Shown piece by piece: positions 36,890-46,600 of a stretch of 64,000 bases of DNA. The stretch is taken from the NCBI GenBank assembly GCA_036796255.1, contig DAIRDH010000007.1:17254-81253 (forward strand). The letters are read 5' to 3'. How positions within the stretch are numbered: position 1 is the first letter of the stretch; each line of letters starts with the position of its first letter. Under the pieces are notes generated by a model. That model searched no databases. It was not told where the DNA came from and worked only from the letters and a program-made list of their open reading frames with translations. A program made the position numbers and the translations under genes. The DNA is from T3Sed10-241 sp036796255. Its GTDB lineage: Bacteria > Bacteroidota > Bacteroidia > Flavobacteriales_D > Cryomorphaceae.

Positions 36890-36914
36890 TTGCGCACAAA
36901 AGCCGTTACATTTG
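36890..36914 (+). promoter_or_regulatory. Promoter of the DEAD-box helicase gene, -7 box 4 nt before the ATG
   Basis: TACATTTG (36907-36914) is followed by CAGT and ATG 36919. A TTG lies 14 nt upstream of the box, which is short for a -33 element. The arrangement copies that of the ABM gene at 23801. Confidence 0.5.
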
Positions 36915-36918
36915 CAGT

Positions 36919-38226
36919 ATGGAAAATGGTTTTGCCGAATTTGGCGTTACGCGTCAGTTTCTCGATGCATTGGACGACATGGGCGTCACCTCACCTACTG
37001 AAATACAGCGTGCAGCGATTGTCCCTGCCATGGCGGGTCAGGATGTGCTGGGCATAGCCGAAACAGGTAGTGGCAAAACCCTCGCCTTCCTGCTGCCCCT
37101 CGCCATGAAGCTCAAGTACACCCGCGATGGACATCCATTGGCCCTCATCCTGGTGCCATCCAAAGAGTTGGCCATACAGATATACCGGGTGTGGACTTCT
37201 CTCACCGCACATTCAGACTTAAGAGCGGTGTGTCTTTATGGCGGAGTAGGCAAGAAAACGCAGGTAGCCGAACTTGAGGCTGGCGCCGATGTCATCATCA
37301 CCACCCCGGGTCGACTTATCGATTTGTATAGCTACGGCCATATTTTTCTGCGGCAGGTACGTACCCTTGTGCTCGACGAAGCCGACCGGATGATGGAAAT
37401 GGGCTTTATGCCACAGTTGCGTCGCATCCTCGAAATCATTCCGGTAAAGCGACAGAATCTTTTGTTTTCAGCCACTTTTCCCGATAGGGTTGAGCATATG
37501 GCGGCTGAATTTCTCGAATTTCCCACAAGGGTGGAGAGCGCCGAGCACGGCAAGCCGGTGGCAACAGTGCTACAGCAGTGGTATGCCGTCGGCAACTTCC
37601 GCACCAAGCTAATGCTCCTCGAGCATGTCCTCGACGAGGGCTGGGAGCGCGTCATGATCTTCTGCCGCACCCGCGATGCCGCCGAGCGCGTTTCTAAATA
37701 CCTCGAGCGGCAAAGACCCGGCACCGTCAGGGTGCTTCATTCCAACAAGGGGCAACACACGCGCAACAACGCCCTTGATGCCTTCCGCGAAGGAAAGGTC
37801 AAAGTACTTGTAAGCACCGATGTGAGTTCCCGCGGCATTGATGTGGAAGGGGTGAGCCACGTGGTGAATTTCGAAGTGCCCAAGAGCATCGACGATTACT
37901 TGCACCGTATAGGTCGCACGGCGCGTGTGCAGCGTGAAGGCATGGCCATCTCGCTTGCCAATCCAGCCGAGGAAGCCGATGTCTTTAAAATTTCCAAAGC
38001 CCTGGACTCGCCTATTATTCAAGTTCCCTTTCCGGAAAATGTGCCCATAGCGCCCGACCTGCCCGGCGAGCGTCAGGAGATATTGAAAGCGCTCGATGTG
38101 CAAAAACGCAGGGCTGACCCTACGTTCAAAGGCGCCTTCCACGAGAAGAAACGCCGCGTGCAGACAGGTGGTAAACCAAAAACCGGGGCGGTTAAGAAGA
38201 AGAACAGCGGGAAGCGAAAAAAATAG
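36919..38226 (+). CDS. DEAD-box RNA helicase (RhlE-like)
   Basis: The 435-aa protein has the full SF2 DEAD-box set: FAEFGVTRQFLDALDDMG Q-motif region, AETGSGKT (motif I, about 48), TPGR (about 132), DEAD (about 155), SAT (about 187), and HRIGRTAR (motif VI, about 332). It ends in a basic tail (KKRRVQTGGKPKTGAVKKKN) that should bind RNA. Such enzymes act in ribosome assembly and RNA decay, often under cold stress. The stop lies 9 nt from the convergent OmpA gene. Confidence 0.95.
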   Translation: MENGFAEFGVTRQFLDALDDMGVTSPTEIQRAAIVPAMAGQDVLGIAETGSGKTLAFLLPLAMKLKYTRDGHPLALILVPSKELAIQIYRVWTSLTAHSDLRAVCLYGGVGKKTQVAELEAGADVIITTPGRLIDLYSYGHIFLRQVRTLVLDEADRMMEMGFMPQLRRILEIIPVKRQNLLFSATFPDRVEHMAAEFLEFPTRVESAEHGKPVATVLQQWYAVGNFRTKLMLLEHVLDEGWERVMIFCRTRDAAERVSKYLERQRPGTVRVLHSNKGQHTRNNALDAFREGKVKVLVSTDVSSRGIDVEGVSHVVNFEVPKSIDDYLHRIGRTARVQREGMAISLANPAEEADVFKISKALDSPIIQVPFPENVPIAPDLPGERQEILKALDVQKRRADPTFKGAFHEKKRRVQTGGKPKTGAVKKKNSGKRKK

Positions 38227-38235
38227 TCGCCCTGC

Positions 38236-39663
38236 TTATTTGGCTTTACTAAAATACAACTCTACCCTACGGTTCAGTGCGCGTCCTTCCTCTGAATCAT
38301 TGCTGGCGTAAGGCACCATTTTGCCGAAGGCTTTGGTCTTTACCCTTGACTCTTCCACACCGTGTATCATCAGGTACTCTTTGGTGCTCTGCCCCCTGTT
38401 TTCGCTTAGAACGATATTGTAAGCTTGAGATCCCACGTTGTCTGTATGGCCTTCAATGAGCACCGCGAGTTCAGGGTATGAGTCAAGTATTTTGCCCACG
38501 TCGTCTAGTACTTCAATGTACTTGGCCGTGATGTTGTATTTGTCGTAAGGGAAGTAAACGAAGCGGATGTGGGTGTCTTTGTCCAGCAGTTCTTCAATGG
38601 AGAGATCCGTGAGCGTACGGTCATTCCTCGATCCATCTTTGGTGTCAATAATGAGGACAGGATCTTTTTGCACGCCGGGTGTTACAGGTGTGCCAGGTAC
38701 GGTTTCCACCACTTCTTCCGGCGCTTCAACTGTTTCTTCTTCTTCTTCAACACCATCTAGCGTCTTGATGACCACAGAGCTCAGGTATAAGTTGGAAAGG
38801 CTGTCACCGCGGTTGCTGCTAAACCATGCCGTGCCATCGGGCGAGGCGAAGAAGTAAGCATCAAACTCTGGAGAGTTGATATTGCTTCCGGCATTCACGG
38901 GGGCAGACCAATTCGTCCAGCTGTCGTCCATGCGGCGGGCATAGTATATGTCATAATCGCCAAAACCGTCGCGGCCATTGCTCGACCAGAAGAGAAGTCC
39001 ACGGGCGTCGTCGTATGCAGGACTGATGTCATCCAGCGCGCTGTTGAGTTCAGTCAATTCCGTGGGAGCGGTCCAGCTTTCGCCTTTGTCTTTGGAAAGG
39101 CTCACATAAAGGTTGTTGGTGGTATCGACTCCATTTCCCGGAAGGGTCCAGAGTATGTAATCTTCATTGGGCCCCACAAAGGCGCTGTAAAAGTTGCCTT
39201 CTACTTCGAGCTCAGGAATAGGTACAGCCACAGCCTCACCCCATGTACCTGGGGCAACATCGAAGTCGGTGCGGGAAATTCCAGGAAGTTTACTTCCTTT
39301 TTTATCGCCTGCCTTATTGAGCAGGTAGAGCCGTTTTCCATTGCGCGCAGCACCAATCACAGCATCACTGGCCTTGGAGTTGAGGCCTTCAGTTTTGGTG
39401 GCAGCGGTGTATTGGCCCGCTTCGAGTTTGCTTTGCCATATGTCGTTGCCGGCGTACTTTCCACCTGTGTTGTCAGGGTGGTAGGTGCGCGTGAAGTAGA
39501 GCACTGATCCGTCAGGACTCATGATGGGTAGGCTTTCCTCGGCGCTGGAATTTACCTGGTTGGAAAGTTTCTGCGGTTTGGCAAAATCCAAAGTATCCAT
39601 TTGGGCTTGAACCTGGCCAAAGGCCAATGCCATGGAGAAGAATAGGAGTGAGGTGGACTTCAT
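38236..39663 (-). CDS. OmpA-family protein with PD40/WD40-like propeller
   Basis: The 475-aa protein has a signal peptide (cleavage near VQAQ-M, residue 21), a beta-propeller region of PD40 repeats (SPDGSVLYFTR, DDARGLLFWSSNGRDGFGDYDIYY, SPDGTAWFSSNRGDS), a Glu/Pro-rich linker (about 300-330) and a C-terminal OmpA peptidoglycan-binding domain (about 360-475, LIEGHTDNVGSQAYNIVLSE). It is the last gene of a three-gene unit, 5 nt after the PorP/SprF gene. The unit as a whole should secrete and anchor the giant adhesin; this protein would link it to the cell wall. Confidence 0.92.
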   Translation of the reverse strand: MKSTSLLFFSMALAFGQVQAQMDTLDFAKPQKLSNQVNSSAEESLPIMSPDGSVLYFTRTYHPDNTGGKYAGNDIWQSKLEAGQYTAATKTEGLNSKASDAVIGAARNGKRLYLLNKAGDKKGSKLPGISRTDFDVAPGTWGEAVAVPIPELEVEGNFYSAFVGPNEDYILWTLPGNGVDTTNNLYVSLSKDKGESWTAPTELTELNSALDDISPAYDDARGLLFWSSNGRDGFGDYDIYYARRMDDSWTNWSAPVNAGSNINSPEFDAYFFASPDGTAWFSSNRGDSLSNLYLSSVVIKTLDGVEEEEETVEAPEEVVETVPGTPVTPGVQKDPVLIIDTKDGSRNDRTLTDLSIEELLDKDTHIRFVYFPYDKYNITAKYIEVLDDVGKILDSYPELAVLIEGHTDNVGSQAYNIVLSENRGQSTKEYLMIHGVEESRVKTKAFGKMVPYASNDSEEGRALNRRVELYFSKAK

Positions 39664-39668
39664 TGTTT

Positions 39669-40682
39669 TTAGTTTTTGCGGTCAAATCGAAATCCGAGTA
39701 CAAGTTCGTGACTGCCGCTACTCAGGTTGTTGATGCGTGAGGTGACATAATCATAGGCATAGCCAAATTGTAGCCAGTCGTTGATGTTGAAGCCTGCGAG
39801 TACTGACACAGCATCCTGGTTTCGGTATGACACACCAAGGAAGAAGCGCTGATCGAAGTCAGCCCGCAGGTTGATGTCGAATGACACCGGGGCGGGGCTG
39901 CGCCACTTCATCAGGAAGCTGGGCGTGAGGTCAATCATGTCGCTCACTGTAAATCGGTAACCGGCCATTACAAAGTGGTGCAGCGCGAGGCGCGTATCGG
40001 CAAGTCCGGAAGGGGTGCTTTGATTGCCCAGTTCTATTTGATTTTGCCCGAGCTGGTAAGCCGAATAGCCCGCAAAAAGGCGTTCGCCGTAAATCATTGC
40101 CCCGGCATTGATGTCAAAAAGATTGGAGCGCGTACCATTGGCCACAAAATCATTGTAGGTATTGTCCAGTGGGTTTTCGAGGCGCACCTGGTCTGACCCG
40201 AAGTTGAGTCCATACCAGCCCATGCTTGTTCCTACCGCGAGGTAGTATTGATCGCCAATGGGGTGGTGGTATGCGTAGCTCGCCATCACTGAGCTTCGCT
40301 TGAAAAGGCCGTATTCATCAACAGCTGCCATTCCGCCCACCACATGCTTGGCAAAGCGTTCGGTGCTCACCTGCCGGTTCAAACTGCGGTTGCTGATGGG
40401 AATGCCGTAGCTGTAACCAGTAGATTGCGGCTTCTTGCCAATATTGACAGTACCACCCGCATAATACGTTTGCGGAGCACCGTCAAATCCAGACCACTGC
40501 TGGCGAAAACCTACGTTGAGGTCCACATCGTGGTGCATGCTCGACGCCGCTGGGTTGATTACGTAGGGGTTGAGCATGTACTGGCTAAACTGTGGCAGCT
40601 GCTGGGCCTGGCTGCTGATAGCGGTGAGCAAAAGCAAGCCAAGTGTCGCTGAAATTGAAAAAGCGGTAGCGTTGTATTTCAT
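39669..40682 (-). CDS. PorP/SprF-family type IX secretion outer-membrane protein
   Basis: The 337-aa protein has a signal peptide (ending SSQAQ), then the family opening QLPQFSQYMLNPYVINPAASS, a 12-to-14-strand barrel and a C-terminal LVLGFRFDRKN. PorP/SprF proteins pair with T9SS substrates bearing type-B C-terminal domains; SprF is needed for SprB secretion in F. johnsoniae. It lies 3 nt downstream of such an adhesin gene, so it is very likely its dedicated secretion partner. Confidence 0.94.
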   Translation of the reverse strand: MKYNATAFSISATLGLLLLTAISSQAQQLPQFSQYMLNPYVINPAASSMHHDVDLNVGFRQQWSGFDGAPQTYYAGGTVNIGKKPQSTGYSYGIPISNRSLNRQVSTERFAKHVVGGMAAVDEYGLFKRSSVMASYAYHHPIGDQYYLAVGTSMGWYGLNFGSDQVRLENPLDNTYNDFVANGTRSNLFDINAGAMIYGERLFAGYSAYQLGQNQIELGNQSTPSGLADTRLALHHFVMAGYRFTVSDMIDLTPSFLMKWRSPAPVSFDINLRADFDQRFFLGVSYRNQDAVSVLAGFNINDWLQFGYAYDYVTSRINNLSSGSHELVLGFRFDRKN

Positions 40683-40685
40683 GGT

Positions 40686-43600
40686 TTAGCGGATAATGTT
40701 AACCGTTCCGTTCAAATTTTCTGTTCCCGATTGTCGGTAGTCAATCATATAGAAGTAAGAGCCTGCAGGCAAAAGATCACCGTTTCGGGTTCCATCCCAA
40801 GGTTCTCGGTAGCCAGTGGAGTTGAATACCTCAGTACCCCATCGGTTGTAAATGACCACCTGAACATTCGGGAAGTTTGCAATACCCGGAATATTCCACA
40901 CATCATTTACGCCATCATTGTTGGGAGTGATGGTGTTTGGAAGGTCGCGGAACACATTTACTGTTACCGAATCGGTCACCTCACACCCGAGGGGAGAGGT
41001 GTATTGTACAAAGTATAGGGTGCTCTCTGATGGCGTAGCCACTGGGTTGGCACAAGCTTCGCAACTCAGTGTTTGGCTGGGAAACCAAAGGAATGTGCCA
41101 TTGGCAGGTGATGCCGTAGCTTGCAACGCTGCCTGTCCACCAGCAATGATGAGTTGATCGCTTCCTGCATCCACACTAACGCCAGGCTCTACCGTGATGG
41201 TGAGGGTGTCACTTTCTACATCGCATCCGTTTTGTGGGTCGAGCGTCCAGACAAATACGTTGGCGCCAGTTCCGAGATTTTCAACATTGGTGCTGTTGGC
41301 ATTCGGATTCACAATATCGCCAGTGCCACTGATGATGGTCCACGTGCCAAGCGCATCGCCGGGGGGATTTCCATTAAGTGTAGCTGTTGTACTTCCGCAA
41401 ATATTGCGGTCTACTCCAGCTTCAGCCCTCGGTGCGGTGGGCAGCACCTCAACCACGAAGGAGCAAGTGGCTGAATTGCCAGAAGCATCCGTAGCTTCAA
41501 AAGTAACTGTGCTGCTGCCAAGCGGAAATTGAGAGCCACTTTCAGGTCCCCCTATTTGCAACACTTCGACATCTGTACAATTGTCCGTGGCGATAGGTGC
41601 GTCGAAAGTTACCACACCCGCACAGCTTTGCAGCGTATCAGGACAAGCAAACTCAGGGGCGATGTTGTCAAGCACCGAAACAGTGAATTCACATGTGCTC
41701 ACATTCCCGGAAGGGTCTGTAGCCTCAAAGCTCACGGTGTACTCGCCGGGAGCCAAAGTTTCACCTGATGCAGGGCCGGATATTTGTTCGAGGCTTACGC
41801 TGCAATTGTCAGTTGCAGTGGGAGCAACAAAGTCAACAATTGCCGAACAGTTGTCGTCACCAACGAATACGTCAAAATCGACAGGACAATTGGCCAGCAC
41901 AGGCGCTTCGTTGTCTGTCACTTCAACAGTATACGTGCAGGTGCTCTCGTTGCCGGCGTTGTCGGTGGCGGTAAAGCTAAATGTGGTTTCGCCAAGCGGA
42001 AGCGAGGCACCGCTTGCTGGCCCTGCTACTTGAACAAGGGTGGCCACTTCACAATTGTCACTGACCACTGGAAGGTCAAAGTTGTATACAGCCTCGCATG
42101 AACCTTCGTCGGTGTTGATTTGCAGCACAGGTCCGGGACATTCAAATGCTGGTGCTTCCTCATCGGTGATAGTTACCTGAAAGGAGCAGCTAACTGAATT
42201 TCCTGATATATCTGTGGCCTCATAGGTCACAGTAGTGGATCCTAAAGGAAATTCGGCGCCACTCACCGGGCCCTCAATAAGGCTAATGATGACGTCACCA
42301 CAATCATCGCTGGCTTCTGGCAGATCATAGTTTACAATGGCTCCACAAAGGCCTTGGCTATTGGCTTGAACAATATCATCAGGGCAGGTGATCACCGGTG
42401 GCACATCCTCATTTACCGTCACGGTGAAACTACAAGTCTCGCTGTTTCCGTTTACATCGGTTGTTTCAAACACTATTGTCGAAATACCTACCGGAAAGAG
42501 CGATCCACTTGCAGGGCCCTCGATTAAGGTGGTTGATGCAATTCCACAATTGTCATCCACAGTGGGCAAACCATAGGTAACAACAGCATCACATTCGCCA
42601 GATGCAGCATCAACTACAATATCATCAGGGCATGTGATGACCGGCGATTCATCATCTTCCACCGTGATGGTAAAGCTGCACTCGGCCGTATTTCCGGAAA
42701 GGTCACTTACCTCATAAGTCACCGTGTATACACCCACAGCAAGCACCGCGCCTGATGCCGGGCCTGAAATCAGGGCAGGAGTGAGGCTATCGTCACAATT
42801 GTCAGTGACTTCGGGCAGGTCATAGCTTACGGTCGCTTCGCACTGGCCGGGGTCATTGCCCACTACGATGTTTTCGGGGCAGGTGATTATGGGACTTTCG
42901 GCATCTACTACGGTTACGGTAAAGCTGCATGAAGCTTCATTTCCGGAAAGGTCGGTTACGGTGTAGGTCTCCGTGCTGGTGCCTAAGGGAAAGGTAGCTC
43001 CGCTGCCCAGACCCGAAGTGAGGCTGGTGGTGGCTCCTGGACAATTGTCGAGTCCTTCAGGTGCAGTGTATGTAACTACTGCGCCACATTCGCCCGCATC
43101 ATTGTTTACGGTGATATCACCAGGGCAGTCGATGGTTGGCGATACATTTTCGGTAACGGTAACGGTAAAGCTGCATGAGGCAGTATTGCCTGCATCGTCT
43201 ACCGCCTCGAAAGTCACCGTTGTAGCGCCTACGCTAAATGTTTCTCCACTTGCCGGGCCTGCCGTCAAGGTGAGTGTGGTCTCAGGGCAATTGTCGCTCA
43301 CGGCGGGCAGGGCGTAGTTTACTACTGTGTCGCAATCGCCATCAGGAAGGGTAATGTTGATATCGGCAGGGCAGGTCACGATCGGCGCTTCGGTATCTTC
43401 GACTGTGATTACAAAGCTGCACTGAACGGTATTTCCGGAAAGGTCGGCAGCTTCATACACTACTTCGTTGTCACCAACAGGAATGAAGTCGCCACTGGCT
43501 GGCCCGCTGATCAGGGTGATGGTCACATCGCCACAGTTGTCGGTTCCTGTAGGTACGGTGTAGTTTACAATGGCACCGCAATCGCCGGGATCATTGTCTA

Positions 43601-46600
43601 CGGTGAGGTCACCGATACATTCTATTTCGGGAGGGCTGTCGTCAACTACAATAACGTTAAAGGTGCAGGTGCTGGAGTTTCCAAACTCATCTTCGGCAGT
43701 GAATTCTACAGCAGTGCTCCCTGCGGGGAAAGTCGATCCGCTTGCGGGACCTCCGGTTTGGGTCACCGTAACATCGGTGCAAGGGTCGCTGGCGGTAGGA
43801 GCTTCGAAAGTGACTACTGCGTCGCATCCACCTGCATCGGCTGGCACGCTGAGGTCGGCTGGACAGTCAAAAGTCGGGTCGTTTGAATCTTCGAGCGTTA
43901 CTTCAAATGAGCAGGTCGAAGTATTTCCAGAAGCGTCGGTCGCTTCGAAAGTGATGGAGTAAGTTCCAGCTGTAATGGTTGCACCACTGGCAGGACCTTC
44001 GATAAGTGTAAAAGTAACTCCCGGACAATTGTCATCTGCCACAGGGTCTCCATAGCTGATGGTACCTTCGCAACCGTCATTGGCAATGCTAAGGCTCACA
44101 TCGTCAGGGCAAGTAATGGTGGGTAATTCTTCGTCGTTTACAACTATGGTTAGCACACAGGTGCTGGTATTTCCAGCATCATCGGTTGCTGTAAATTCTA
44201 CTTCTGTGCTGCCTACCGGGAAGCTTGATCCGCTGGCCGGGCCATCAGTTTGCACTATGCTGCCGCCAGGGCAGTTGTCTGTAAAGCTTGGAATACCGAA
44301 AGTGACTGTGGCTGAGCATTGTCCGGCTGCAGCGGTAAGCTCCAGGCTGCCCGGGCAGTCGATAACTGGTGATTCCTGGTCTTCTACCACTATATTAAAG
44401 GTACAAGTGCTGGTGTTTCCAGATTCATCCTCGGCGGTGAATTCCACCGCAGTACTTCCCAGTGGGAAGGTGGAGCCGCTTGTCGGTCCGCCGGTTTGGG
44501 TCACGGTCACATCGCTGCAATTGTCTGTAGCGGTCGGGGCCGCAAATGAAACCACAGCATTGCACTCACCCGCATCATTGCCTGCGGTAATGTCGGCAGG
44601 ACAATCAAACACAGGGTCGCCTGTATCGACAAGCGTTACCGTAAATGAACAGGTGGCGGTGTTGCCTGATGCATCGGTGGCCTCAAAAGTGATGGTATAA
44701 GCGCCGGCGGTGACGGTTGTACCGCTTGCCGGACCTTCGATAAGCGCAAAAGTAGCTCCAGGGCAATTGTCATCCACTACCGGATCGGGGTAGCTGATGG
44801 TTCCATCGCAGTCGCCATCAGGGAGCAGAATCTCCACATCGGCTGGGCATGTGATGGTGGGTAATTCTTCGTCGTTTACAACTATGGTGCGCACACAGGT
44901 GCTGGTATTTCCAGCATCATCGGTTGCTGTAAATTCTACTTCTGTGCTGCCTACCGGGAAGCTTGATCCGCTGGCCGGGCCATCAGTTTGCACTATGCTG
45001 CCGCCAGGGCAGTTGTCTGTAAAGCTTGGAATACCGAAAGTGACTGTGGCTGAGCATTGTCCGGCTGCAGCGGTAAGCTCCAGGCTGCCCGGGCAGTCGA
45101 TAACTGGTGATTCCTGGTCTTCTACCACTATATTAAAGGTACAAGTGCTGGTGTTTCCAGATTCATCCTCGGCGGTGAATTCCACCGCAGTACTTCCCAG
45201 TGGGAAGGTGGAGCCGCTTGTCGGTCCGCCGGTTTGGGTCACGGTCACATCGCTGCAATTGTCTGTAGCGGTCGGGGCCGCAAATGAAACCACAGCATTG
45301 CACTCACCCGCATCATTGCCTGCGGTAATGTCGGCAGGACAATCAAACACAGGGTCGCCTGTATCGACAAGCGTTACCGTAAATGAACAGGTGGCGGTGT
45401 TGCCTGATGCATCGGTGGCCTCAAAAGTGATGGTATAAGCGCCGGCGGTGACGGTTGTACCGCTTGCCGGACCTTCGATAAGCGCAAAAGTAGCTCCAGG
45501 GCAATTGTCATCCACTACCGGATCGGGGTAGCTGATGGTTCCATCGCAGTCGCCATCAGGGAGCAGAATCTCCACATCGGCTGGGCATGTGATGGTTGGC
45601 AACTCTTCATCATTTACCAAAACGGCAGTTGTGCAGATGGTTGAATTTCCGGCAGCGTCTGTTGCGGTAAATTCTATCTCAGTGCTTCCTACGGGGAAGA
45701 TTGACCCGCTCACGGGACCGTTGGTTTGAACGATGCTGCCACCAGGACAGTTGTCACTGAACGTAGGAAGGTCGAAAGTAACCGCAGCCTCACAGGCTCC
45801 AGCGCTTGCGGGAGCCTCGATATTGGCAGGGCAAGTAATTATTGGAGACTCCTGGTCTTCGACAACGATGTTGATGCTACAGGTGCTGGTGTTTCCCGAT
45901 TCATCCTCAGCGGTAAATTCTACTACCGTGGTACCTAAGGGGAAAATTGAACCACTCACAGGGCCATCGGTTTGGGTAACAGTAAGGTCGCCACAGGCGT
46001 CAGTTGCGGTGGGAGCGGGAAAGCTCACAGTGGCCTCACATTCGCCAGCATCAGTGCTGACTACCAAATCAGTAGGGCAGGTGAAAACCGGAGGATCCGT
46101 ATCTTCAACGGTAATTTCGAAACTGCATTCGGCAGTATTTCCAGCCGCATCTGTAGCTTCAAAAGTGACAGTTTGAGTTCCTACCGCCACGAGGTCGCCA
46201 CTTGCCGGACCTGAGGTCAGAGCGATACTCACTCCCGGACAATTGTCATCCGCAACAGGCAATGCGTAAGTCACCTCGGCTTCACAAGTTCCTGCCGGGG
46301 CGGGCACAGTGATATTTGCCGGGCAGGCAATGGTGGGGACTTCTTCGTCATTGACCACAATGTTAAAGCTGCACGCAGAAGTGTTGCCTTCGGCATCCGT
46401 TGCAGTGAAAGTTACTTCAGTGCTGCCAGCCGGAAATAAGGAGCCACTAAGGGGTCCATCTGTTTGGGCCACTGTCACTCCCGGGCAATTGTCGGTGGCA
46501 TCAGGATTTGAAAAGGTAACTGTTGCATCACACGAACCCGGATCAGTCGTGGCAGTAATATCTGTGGGGCAATCGAAGACGGGCGCTTCCGAGTCTTCAA

